From assembly GCF_002198675.1 (NCBI RefSeq), contig NZ_MWLL01000116.1, positions 1-41,360 on the forward strand: a DNA stretch of 41,360 bases, in the 5' to 3' direction. The notes beneath the pieces are model-generated. The model had not been told where the DNA came from and ran no database searches. It worked only from the letters and a program-made list of their open reading frames with translations. Made by a program: the position numbers and the translations under genes. Below are positions 1 through 7,378 of this stretch, piece after piece; position 1 is the stretch's first letter, and every line of letters starts with the position of its first letter. This DNA is from Kineosporia sp. R_H_3 (GTDB taxonomy: Bacteria > Actinomycetota > Actinomycetes > Actinomycetales > Kineosporiaceae).

Positions 1-104
1 GCGGGCGCCGGGTCGCTGCACGCGGCCAGGACGAGCACGGACCCGACGGCGGCGAGGACCGCGGCGGCAGCGCGTCGGGGGCGGCGGGCAGCGGTCCGGG
101 TCAC
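1..104 (-). CDS. Lipoprotein, N-terminal fragment (runs off window)
   Basis: Reading down from a GTG at 104, the peptide has a basic start (TRTAARRPRRAA), a hydrophobic stretch and a clear lipobox (VLAAC) at about residues 25-29. This is a type II signal peptide, so the product is probably anchored in the membrane by a lipidated Cys and faces outward. Only about 34 codons lie in the window and the gene continues past position 1, so the function cannot be told. An upstream in-frame GTG is excluded by an immediate stop. The start sits 3 bases behind GAGGG, and a TAGCGT -10-like hexamer lies just upstream. Confidence 0.7.
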   Translation of the reverse strand, partial: MTRTAARRPRRAAAAVLAAVGSVLVLAACSDPAP

Positions 105-146
105 GCCCTCACGCTAGCCCGCGTCGTCCCACCCCGGGCGGCCGCG

Positions 147-512
147 TCAGCCGCGGACGCTCGCCAGCTGCGCCCGCTCCCCCGGCCGGCGCCAGGCGTA
201 GGCCTCGAGCACGGTGGCGAGCACCGGGTCCATGGAGAGCCTGCGGTGCACGGGCAGCGGCGCGTTGACGATCTCGAACCAGATGCCGTCGTCGGCGGCC
301 TGCAGGACGGCGCGGCGCAGCTCCTGGAGGCCGCTGTCGCCGAACGAGTCCACGCCGCCGAGGTTGACGCTGATGCCCTTGGGGCGCGAGCGCAGCAGCG
401 CGCCCAGGCCGGAGCGCAGGATGGCCGTCGACGTCGCGGTCTCGATCTCCCCGCTGAGCGAGACCCGGATCCACTGCCGGGCGGCGCGGTCGATGACGGA
501 CACGATCTGCAC
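147..512 (-). CDS. STAS-domain protein (anti-sigma factor antagonist-like)
   Basis: The 121-residue product is essentially one STAS domain. It has an N-terminal beta strand (WIRVSLSGEIETATS), an amphipathic helix and the typical segment around the phosphorylatable serine (VDSFGDSGLQELRRA). Proteins of this fold bind anti-sigma factors or form part of sensor complexes, usually controlled by phosphorylation of that Ser. I chose the GTG at 512 because AAGGAG lies upstream (11-base spacing) and homology-like sequence begins right there. The frame is open to 668, but that extension is low-complexity and unlike the family. No partner kinase or sigma gene is adjacent, so the pathway is unknown. Confidence 0.72.
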   Translation of the reverse strand: MQIVSVIDRAARQWIRVSLSGEIETATSTAILRSGLGALLRSRPKGISVNLGGVDSFGDSGLQELRRAVLQAADDGIWFEIVNAPLPVHRRLSMDPVLATVLEAYAWRRPGERAQLASVRG

Positions 513-733
513 GGCAGGTGCGGCTCCTTCCTGGGCCGGGTGCTCGACTGCTCGACCGTCCGCGGGCCCGTCGGACGCGGACGGGCCGCGCCCGGCAGGC
601 TCCTGTGCCGGTCCTCTGACTTGTCGGCGGGACGTGTGCGCTCTTGAGATCGTTCGCAGCCGCACCACCCTCTCGGCGGTGATCCGCCCCGGACGGCGTC
701 AACCCGGCGCCCCCGGCGGCCGACACCTACAGG

Positions 734-1642
734 GTGACAGCGCGACCGCGAGCCGTTGCCGCCGCGGCCCTCGTGCTCGCGGGCGGCCTCGCCGCCGCGC
801 CTGCCGCCGCGGCCGTTGCGCCCGCGGCCCCGGGCGGCTCCGTAGCCGCTTCCTCCGCCCTCTCCGACGTCTCCTCCGCCGCCCTGACGAAGGCCCCGGC
901 GGGCCTGCTCCGCTCGGACCCGGAGAACGGGTCCTGGGCGCGGCGCACCCCCGACGCCGTCCGGCTCTGGTTCACCTCCGGCACCGTCGCGCGGGCCGCG
1001 GCCGTGCGGGTCTCGACGCCGCGCCGGACCTCGGCGACGGACGTGCGGCTGTCGGTGTCGGGTGCGGTGCTCAGCGTGCGTCTGCCGGACGACGGTCCGG
1101 GTGACTACCGCGTCGTCTGGTACGTCCTGCCGGGCGCGGACGGCGCCGGCGCCGCCGGGGCCGACACCGGGTACGGCGCGGCGGACGGCGAGGGCGGCGC
1201 CGCGGGCACGGTCGCCTTCCGGGTCGGCGGCGTCCGGCCCGCTCCCGGCTCGGACCGCGACCCGGACGACGCACGGGTGCCGGGTACGCCCCGCGCGGGC
1301 GGCTTCACCATCCCGGACCGGCCGACCACGTCCGGCGGCCGCGACGACGCCACGACGACCCCCACCACGACAACCCCCACGACCACGACGTCCACCACCA
1401 CGACCTCCGCCGCGGCCACCGACGCCCGCCCCACGACGGCCCGCGCCGGGCTGCCGGCGCTGCCGGCGCTGCCACCCGGGCCCGCCGTCACCCCCGGCGA
1501 CGGCCCGGCCGTGACGGCCGCGCTGCTCCTCACGGACCCCGTCGGCCTCGGCGTGACCGGGCTCGCAGGGCTGCTCGCGTGCGCCCTGGCGGCCCGCTGG
1601 TCGTGGCGCCGCGGCACCGCGGCCGGCCTGCGACCGCGCTGA
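734..1642 (+). CDS. CopC-fold surface protein with Thr-rich stalk and C-terminal membrane anchor
   Basis: The 302-residue product has a signal peptide (residues 1-27). A CopC/YcnJ-type Ig-like domain follows at about 50-166, with LLRSDPENGS and the closing strands YRVVWYVLP and GTVAFRVGG. Then come a low-complexity region rich in Thr (about 205-235) and a hydrophobic C-terminal segment (about 262-288) ending in Arg-rich sequence. Such proteins are normally secreted copper carriers or CopD partners. Here the mature-end His and the His of the DGHP loop are both absent (the loop reads ADGAGA and carries an insertion), so copper binding is doubtful. It is a membrane-tethered wall protein by architecture. 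GTG start at 734. Convergent with the next gene, with only 4 bases between them. Confidence 0.75.
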   Translation: MTARPRAVAAAALVLAGGLAAAPAAAAVAPAAPGGSVAASSALSDVSSAALTKAPAGLLRSDPENGSWARRTPDAVRLWFTSGTVARAAAVRVSTPRRTSATDVRLSVSGAVLSVRLPDDGPGDYRVVWYVLPGADGAGAAGADTGYGAADGEGGAAGTVAFRVGGVRPAPGSDRDPDDARVPGTPRAGGFTIPDRPTTSGGRDDATTTPTTTTPTTTTSTTTTSAAATDARPTTARAGLPALPALPPGPAVTPGDGPAVTAALLLTDPVGLGVTGLAGLLACALAARWSWRRGTAAGLRPR

Positions 1643-1646
1643 TCGG

Positions 1647-3887
1647 CTACCCGCCCGACCCGTCGAGCGTCGTCTCGCGGTACCCCTGCACCCCGGCCCC
1701 GGCGAGCTGCGGCGGGGCGTTCCACTTCTGCACGCGGCTGCCGTCGCAGACGTCCGCGGTGATCGTCGACCACTGCGCGAGGCCGCCCGACGTCTCCCCC
1801 GGCCTCCCGAGGGACAGGCAGCGTCCCTGGACGTCGGTGATCGTGTACGCCGTGGCGCGGGCCCCGGTCGCCCCGAGCTTCACCCAGTGCTGCGCGGTGT
1901 CGGCGGCGTCGCAGGGAACGGTGAGCACGTACCCGCCCGTCGACGTCGGCGTGCGCAGGCAGTGGTCACCGGTCGGCGCCGGCGTCGTGACGAGCCCTGT
2001 CACCGGGTCGTGGACGAACCGCTGGTTCCACAGCACCGGCCGCGTCGGGTCGGCCTTGCAGGGGAAGGCGATGAGGTAGGGCCACGTGACCTTCTGGTTC
2101 GTCACGTCGAGGCAGCGGCCGAACTCGCCGTAGTTGACGAGCTGACCGGTCACGTCGCCGGCCGCCCCGGCCCCGACGGCCGAGCTCGGCGCCCAGTCCC
2201 GGGCCGCACCGCAGTCGGCCTGCAGGGTCAGCCCCGCCCCGGCGGCGAGCGTCGGGGCGTCGACGCAGGCACCGGACAGCGCCGTCGCGTCGAACCGCTC
2301 GAGCTCGATCCGGCCGCCGTCGTTGTACGCCCACTTCTGGTGCGGGCCGCCGTCGCAGGGTGCGAGGAACGCCACGACGTCGTCCACGGCACCGCCGAGC
2401 GGCCAGTGGTGCTCGGCCCCGGTGCTCGCGGCGAGGCCCGTGACGTCCTGCCACGTCGGCGCCGTCGCGACGCTCGTCACCTCCCAGTCCCAGAGCTGGC
2501 GCGGCCACACCGAGACGTGCGCGAGCGAGCCCTGCCAGTACGGGTTGGACGGCGCCTGCACCCAGCCCGCGACGAGCTCGCCGCCCCACCCGACGTGCCA
2601 GTAGCCCGCGGTGCTCCCGGCCGACGTCCACAGCGGGTCCCAGGCGACGAGCGCGCCGTCCACGTAGAGCTTGGTCCCGCCCCAGCCGACCGACGCCGCG
2701 ACGTGGTGCCAGGCACCGTCGGCGTACGTGCCGGTCGAGGTGACCGTGCGCCGGGACGTCGGCGAGACGCCCCACACGAGGTGCCCGGCCGAGTCGACCC
2801 AGAGCATCCTGTCCGCGGTGGTGCCCGCCGTCCCGGGGTCGCCGCCGAAGCCGATGACGGTGCCGCTGCGCGCCGTCGTCCGGAACCACGCCGCGACCGT
2901 CACCGCGGCGGGCGGGGCGAACGACGTCGACGTCCGCAGCCAGGACGACGCCCCGGAGAACGCGTGGGCCGAGCCCTCGACCGGGCCGGTGAGGTCGGGC
3001 GTCACGGCCGTCGAGGACGACGCCGTCGCGTCCGCGGGGGACGTGCCGTGGTCGGTGAGGTCCGCCCGGTCCCGTGGCTCGCCGGTCAGGCACATGCCGT
3101 CGTAGGTCCCGCTCACGGCGCTCTGGGTGCCGGCGAGGACGACGGAGTAGTCGTCGCGGAACGACCACAGCTGCTCGTCCCGGGCGGCGTCGCACGTCGC
3201 GAGCACCGGGACCGATCCCGTGGCCGGTGCGGTGGACGGCGAGGCCCAGCACAGGTCCGCGGAGGCCGAGTACGTGCCGACCTTGACGAGCCCGCCGGCG
3301 ATCCCGGCGTCCGTGCGGTTGAAGGCGTAGACGACCTCGACGGAGCGGTCGGTCCACCCCGCCGGCAGCCCGCCCTCGGAGGACGCCGTGGCGACCGACT
3401 GCAGCAACGCGTAGTACGGCGCCTGCGGGGTGCCGCCACCGGTGACGCACGAGATCGTGTTCGTCGCCCGCCAGGACTCGGGGTGCCCGGACGGGTCGTC
3501 GAGGTAGTAGCGGATGACGACCGCGTAGGACGTCGGCGACGCACCGTCGGCGGAGACCGTCGCTCCGGCGCTGCCGCGCAACGGGTTCGCGGCCGTCGCG
3601 CAGGGCAGCCGGGTCAGGTCGCCCACCTCGCCGGTCCCGGCGACCGTCGTCCGGGCCGCCCGGACGACGGCGAGCCCGGCCTCCAGCCCGGCGCCCGCGG
3701 CGTGCAGGGTCCGCTCGCGCGCCCGCTCGGCCGCCGTGGGGAGCACCTCCCCGACGACGGTCGCGAGCACCGCGACCGACATCGCCGCGGTCATGAGCAG
3801 CACGAGGACGACCTGGAGCATGCCGACGCCCTCGTCGTCGTGCCGCCGGGGCCGCAGCGCGGCGAGCGGTCCTCCGGGGCGGGTCAT
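1647..3887 (-). CDS. PilX/GspK-like pseudopilin carrying LamG and ricin-type lectin domains
   Basis: This 746-residue protein begins with a short basic leader and Gly20, followed by a 28-residue hydrophobic helix (VGMLQVVLVLLMTAAMSV). That resembles a class III (prepilin) signal in which position +5 is Gln instead of the usual Glu, as seen in GspK/PilX tip pseudopilins. A Cys-containing globular part follows. Ricin-like sequence with QLW appears near 239, a LamG/concanavalin domain at about 305-465, and ricin-type sequence with QKW/QRF/QHW/QKW repeats at about 505-725. LamG and ricin folds usually bind glycans. ATG at 3887 overlaps the stop of the upstream gene by 4 bases. It is the last gene of the three-gene operon. 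A tip adhesin role is inference. Confidence 0.78.
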   Translation of the reverse strand: MTRPGGPLAALRPRRHDDEGVGMLQVVLVLLMTAAMSVAVLATVVGEVLPTAAERARERTLHAAGAGLEAGLAVVRAARTTVAGTGEVGDLTRLPCATAANPLRGSAGATVSADGASPTSYAVVIRYYLDDPSGHPESWRATNTISCVTGGGTPQAPYYALLQSVATASSEGGLPAGWTDRSVEVVYAFNRTDAGIAGGLVKVGTYSASADLCWASPSTAPATGSVPVLATCDAARDEQLWSFRDDYSVVLAGTQSAVSGTYDGMCLTGEPRDRADLTDHGTSPADATASSSTAVTPDLTGPVEGSAHAFSGASSWLRTSTSFAPPAAVTVAAWFRTTARSGTVIGFGGDPGTAGTTADRMLWVDSAGHLVWGVSPTSRRTVTSTGTYADGAWHHVAASVGWGGTKLYVDGALVAWDPLWTSAGSTAGYWHVGWGGELVAGWVQAPSNPYWQGSLAHVSVWPRQLWDWEVTSVATAPTWQDVTGLAASTGAEHHWPLGGAVDDVVAFLAPCDGGPHQKWAYNDGGRIELERFDATALSGACVDAPTLAAGAGLTLQADCGAARDWAPSSAVGAGAAGDVTGQLVNYGEFGRCLDVTNQKVTWPYLIAFPCKADPTRPVLWNQRFVHDPVTGLVTTPAPTGDHCLRTPTSTGGYVLTVPCDAADTAQHWVKLGATGARATAYTITDVQGRCLSLGRPGETSGGLAQWSTITADVCDGSRVQKWNAPPQLAGAGVQGYRETTLDGSGG

Positions 3888-4483
3888 GACCGCGCCACCT
3901 CCGCGCAGACCTGCTCGGACGCGACACCGCCGCTCTCGCCCGCGCCCTCGGTCAGCGGGACGACGGTCCCGGCGGGGACCGGCCCGCCCGTCGCCCGCCG
4001 CAGGCGCAGGTCGACGACGACCCGGCCCTGCGCCCAGTCGTCGTCCGCGGGGAGCAGCGCGAAGACGGGCTGGCCCGTCGTGTTCGCGACGCCGGTCGCG
4101 AGGGTGAGCCACGCGGTCGGCGTCGTCGTGCCCGCGGTCCAGGTGCGGGTCTGCAGCACCTGCTCCGCCGGGACGACGCGCCACTGCCGGCAGACCGCGG
4201 GACCGCCTGCCGCGGCAGCGGTCCGGGCCTCCAGGTACGTGTCGGCACCGACGGTCGCCGGCGGGTTGACGAGCTCGGCGGAGGCGAGCCCGCGGCGGAC
4301 GGCGTCGACCGCCCGGCGGGCGTCCTGCGCGGACGCCGCGGTCGCGTCGAGCCGGCCCGCCGTCCGGATCATCCCGGTGACCGCCAGCGCGCTCACGACG
4401 AGGACCACCGTGAGCAGGATGCTCCCGACGAGCAGCTCGACGAGGGTCGTCCCCTCGTCCCGCGGGCGCGGACGGCGGGTCAC
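3884..4483 (-). CDS. PilW/GspJ-like minor pseudopilin
   Basis: The 199-residue product has a prepilin-type N-terminus: a basic leader (TRRPRPRDEG), cleavage expected after Gly11, then TTLVELLVGSILLTVVLVV with Glu at +5. The rest is a compact, mostly beta C-terminal domain with two Cys (CRQW and the terminal VCAEV). The length and signature match PilW/GspJ minor pilins, which sit at the pilus or pseudopilus tip. GTG at 4483 overlaps the upstream stop (GTGA), and its own stop overlaps the next ATG, so the three genes are translationally coupled. A prepilin peptidase must act in trans, since none is in the window. Confidence 0.8.
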   Translation of the reverse strand: MTRRPRPRDEGTTLVELLVGSILLTVVLVVSALAVTGMIRTAGRLDATAASAQDARRAVDAVRRGLASAELVNPPATVGADTYLEARTAAAAGGPAVCRQWRVVPAEQVLQTRTWTAGTTTPTAWLTLATGVANTTGQPVFALLPADDDWAQGRVVVDLRLRRATGGPVPAGTVVPLTEGAGESGGVASEQVCAEVARS

Positions 4484-6447
4484 GCCGTCCCCGTCCGGGC
4501 CGCCGACGCCGGGCCGGTGCCCATGGCGTTCGTCGCGGTCACCGTCACCGAGTACGTCGTCCCCGTGGTGAGACCGGTGAGCACGCAGCCGTTCGCGGCC
4601 GACGTGCACGTCGCACCGCCCGGGGCCGCGGTCGCCGTGTAGCCGGTCGGGGGCGAGCCGCCGTCCCACGACGGTGCGTCCCAGACGACGGCGAGGCTGC
4701 CGGGCGCGGCCGTCGTCACGGTGACGCCGGCCGGCGCGCGCGGGGTGACCGGCGCGGACCACTTGCGGGCGAGGTACTCCTCGAGCACCCGGCGCTCCGC
4801 GGTCGTCGCGGTCCCCTCGAGGACGACGACCTCCTCGATCGGGCCGCGCCAGCGGTCGTTGACGGAGCCGTCCGGCCAGATCGTGCAGCCGAGCCCGGCC
4901 GCCCCCGTCCCGGTGCTGCGCAAGGCCGCCGTGGCCCGGACGACGGCGGCCTGACCCGCGGCCCAGAGCACGACCTGCCCCGGGTCGTGCTGCGCGCCGA
5001 CGACCTGCGCCGAGGTGCGCGACCAGTCGAGCGCGGAGACCGCCTTGTCGCTGAACGCGGTGTCGGCGGCGGCCTGGGCGCTGCCGGCGACCTTGTAGAC
5101 CTGCCGCGCCTGGCCGCCGAGGTGCGTGCCCCAGGTGACGACCTGGCGGTACGGCGCGGTCGCCGGGGTCGGGTCCGCGGCGGTCGCGACGACGTACACC
5201 GTGCTCGGCGTCGCCCCGTTGGGCAGCAGCACCGGGTCCGCCGCGAGGCACGTCGTCGTCCCGTCCCAGTCCGGGACGACGCGACCGGCGCCGACGACGC
5301 TCGACGGCGGGGTGCTCCCGGCCCGGACGGTCGCGTCGTTGCCGCGGGCGGACTTGTCCTTCCAGCGCCGCACCGGCTGCCCCGAGCCGGTCACGGCCGT
5401 CGTCCCGGCCGCGTCGGTCGCCAGCGTCGCGAGGTCCGCGCCGTCGAGCCACCAGGCGAGCCGGGCGCCCGTCATCACCGCGGCCGGGTAGGGGATGACG
5501 GTCGTCGAGGCCTCGGCACCGGCGCCGAGCGCGTTGGTGGCGACGACGTGCACCGTGTACGTGACCCCGTTGACGAGCCCGGTGAGGCGGGCGCCGAGCG
5601 CCGCCGCTGCGGCCGTCGCCGTGACGGCGGTGCCGCCGTCGCCGGGGACCGCGGTGAGCGTGTAGCCGAGGATCGGCGAGTCCCCGGGCGAGGCCGGCAG
5701 CGCCCACGTGAGGTCGGCGACGCCGTCGCCGGGGACCGCGACGAGCAGCCGCGGCACGGACGGCGTCGGGCGCCGGATCTCGAAGAGCGGGTCGTCGGAG
5801 GCGTCGCGCAGCGTCGAGGCGGTGTAGAGGCAGCCGCCGGGGCAGCCGCGGGCCGCCGCCCACGAGACCGCGGCGACGACCCGGTAGACGGTCGTGGCGG
5901 GGACGTTCCCGATCCCGGACGCCGCGACGCAGGCCCCGCCCGCGACGGGCAGCGAGCAGGTCCCGACGTAGGTCCGCACGGTGAACTGCTGGCCGCCGAC
6001 GACCACGGGGTCGGAGACGGTCTGCGCGGTGCCGGAGCGCAGCCCGGTCAGCGGCACGAGGGCCGGCCGGGACGCGCAGTCCGTCGGGGTCGTCGCCGGG
6101 TCGGTCGCGGCGAGGTCGAGCCCCGCGGGCGCCGCGGCCCACTGCTGGGTGACGGCCGACGCCGTCCGGCCGTCGAGCAGGGGCACGCACCCGTCGCCGC
6201 GGGCCGTCACGGGGACGGCGGCCGCCGTCCCGAGGGCCTGCGCGGCGAGCCGGACGGCGGTCTGGTGCCGCTGCAGCGCCGCGGCCGAACGGGTGCTCCC
6301 GACGAAGGTCACGGAGGCCGAGGCGAGGACCAGCCCGACGAGGACGACGGCCAGGACGTTCTCGAGCAGCGTGAAGCCCCGGTCGTCCGGCGCCGGGGGC
6401 AGGGGCGCGTGACGGCGACCGTCCGACCGGCGGCCGCACGAGTGCAT
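4480..6447 (-). CDS. PilV/GspI-like pseudopilin with FN3 and LamG-like domains
   Basis: The 655-residue product has a textbook prepilin signal, DDRG|FTLLENVLAVVLVGLVL (cleavage after Gly24, Glu at +5). A globular segment with paired Cys follows. Next come a first fibronectin type III domain (about 228-318, with LTGLVNGVTYTVHVVATN), a concanavalin/LamG-like region (about 325-565, with RRWKDKSARGNDATV) and a second FN3 (about 570-652, with GLTTGTTYSVTVTATN). PilV/GspI proteins are normally under 200 residues, so the C-terminal 430 residues are an added extracellular module. ATG 6447 has no strong ribosome site (AGG only 2 bases away). It is the first gene of the operon. Confidence 0.8.
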   Translation of the reverse strand: MHSCGRRSDGRRHAPLPPAPDDRGFTLLENVLAVVLVGLVLASASVTFVGSTRSAAALQRHQTAVRLAAQALGTAAAVPVTARGDGCVPLLDGRTASAVTQQWAAAPAGLDLAATDPATTPTDCASRPALVPLTGLRSGTAQTVSDPVVVGGQQFTVRTYVGTCSLPVAGGACVAASGIGNVPATTVYRVVAAVSWAAARGCPGGCLYTASTLRDASDDPLFEIRRPTPSVPRLLVAVPGDGVADLTWALPASPGDSPILGYTLTAVPGDGGTAVTATAAAAALGARLTGLVNGVTYTVHVVATNALGAGAEASTTVIPYPAAVMTGARLAWWLDGADLATLATDAAGTTAVTGSGQPVRRWKDKSARGNDATVRAGSTPPSSVVGAGRVVPDWDGTTTCLAADPVLLPNGATPSTVYVVATAADPTPATAPYRQVVTWGTHLGGQARQVYKVAGSAQAAADTAFSDKAVSALDWSRTSAQVVGAQHDPGQVVLWAAGQAAVVRATAALRSTGTGAAGLGCTIWPDGSVNDRWRGPIEEVVVLEGTATTAERRVLEEYLARKWSAPVTPRAPAGVTVTTAAPGSLAVVWDAPSWDGGSPPTGYTATAAPGGATCTSAANGCVLTGLTTGTTYSVTVTATNAMGTGPASAARTGTA

Positions 6448-6558
6448 GCCTGTCAGATCGTCCGGATCCCCCCGTTCTTGACCCGGGCGCGGCAGGACGA
6501 CCCGACCGGACCACAGCCGGTCCGCCGGACGGCGATCAGGCCCCTGACCGGGACCGAT

Positions 6559-6596
6559 GGCCCGCGGAAGGGCCTGCGGGACGTGCCCCGCGGGCC
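6559..6596. repeat. Inverted repeat in the divergent intergenic region
   Basis: GGCCCGCGG (6559-6567) and its perfect complement CCGCGGGCC (6588-6596) are separated by 20 bases. It lies in the 224-base gap between the divergently transcribed pseudopilin operon and the small SH3-like gene. It could be an operator or a chance GC-rich pairing. Confidence 0.4.
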
Positions 6597-6671
6597 GTCC
6601 GGACGACGCCGTCCGGGGCGGATCCGGAAGAAGTGTTCGGAGAATCGGCCCGGAGGGCGCAGACTAGGGGT

Positions 6672-6902
6672 GTGACGCAGAGCCCTCCTCGCCAGCGCCG
6701 GCCGCTTCCGACCAGCCCGTTCCAGCGTAAGGAGGTCACCCTCCCCACCACGGCTGACTTCCACGTCGGTGACCGGGTGACCCACGACCACTGCGGCCTC
6801 GGCCGTGTGGTCGCCGTCTCAGAGCACTACGTGACCGTCGACTTCGGGTCGGCGGGCACCAAGCAGGTCACCCCCGCAGCGCGGGGCTTCTCGATCCTCT
6901 AG
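6672..6902 (+). CDS. Small SH3-like (CarD/KOW-type) conserved protein
   Basis: The C-terminal 50 residues (FHVGDRVTHDHCGLGRVVAVS then YVTVDFGSAGTKQVTP) form a compact beta-barrel pattern like CarD/RID or KOW domains, which bind RNA polymerase or nucleic acid. Similar stand-alone proteins are common in actinobacteria and have no assigned function that I know. I took the GTG at 6672, which gives 76 residues with a basic, Pro-rich extension; an upstream in-frame start at 6633 also exists. A strong AAGGAGG at 6729-6735 lies inside the frame just before the conserved part, but no ATG, GTG or TTG follows at useful spacing, so the true start is uncertain. Confidence 0.65.
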   Translation: MTQSPPRQRRPLPTSPFQRKEVTLPTTADFHVGDRVTHDHCGLGRVVAVSEHYVTVDFGSAGTKQVTPAARGFSIL

Positions 6903-7378
6903 CCAGGTACGCGGCCGCCTCCGGGCGGCCGCGTCGCCCGGTAGAAGACCGCCGGACGACGTCACCGCGCAGCGGGTGGCGGCGTCCGTAGGGTCCGCAC
7001 TGCCCCACCACTCGTGCGAGCGAGTCCCCGGCCCTCCCGGCCTGCGGACCCCCCCGAGTGTCCCCGGTCACGTCCCCCCGTCGCGTGCATGATCCGCGCC
7101 GGGAGTGGCACAGGGCCCCAGGACGGAGCCGCGCCGCTCCGTGATGATGCGCATCTGCGCCACGTCAAGCCCGGTCCGTCGTCACGCCGGCCGGGCCCGG
7201 TGCCCTCCACGACGGGACGCCCCGGCACCGCAGCCGGGCGGGTGTCCCGCAGCAGGTCGCACGGCGACGACGCCGGGCCCTGCCCCAGACCATCGCACCG
7301 CGGCGCGCCCTGCGCCGGACCGCTGCGGCACCCCACGCCGGCGCACCGCCGGCTCCAGGACGGAGACGCCACATCGTC
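6903..7378. other. 476-base gene-free leader region
   Basis: Apart from the hairpin at 6911-6932, I see no convincing gene. The reading frames here are shadows of GC-rich sequence. The region probably holds the promoter and a long 5' leader for the GT2 operon. A small self-complementary GCGCATCTGCGC occurs at 7149-7160. I could not match a known riboswitch. Confidence 0.5.
6911..6932 (+). terminator. Hairpin terminator candidate after the SH3-like gene
   Basis: A perfect 9-base-pair stem, GCGGCCGCC (6911-6919) with GGCGGCCGC (6924-6932), has a 4-base loop and starts 9 bases after the stop. There is no U-tract, as is common in high-GC actinobacteria. Confidence 0.6.

Noticed and set aside
3181-3240. 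Possible frameshift linking neighbouring frames in the lectin gene
   Set aside because: The 746-residue frame is continuous with plausible sequence throughout; alternative frames are only shadows.
1887-4571. An 894-codon open frame on the plus strand across the pseudopilin operon
   Set aside because: It is Arg/Gly/Pro-rich noise antisense to genes with clear domains; long open antisense frames are expected at this GC content.
4484-6514. Long minus-strand frame upstream of the PilW-like gene
   Set aside because: The part before 4483 is a shadow of the FN3/LamG gene in another frame; the prepilin signal and the GTGA overlap fix the start at 4483.
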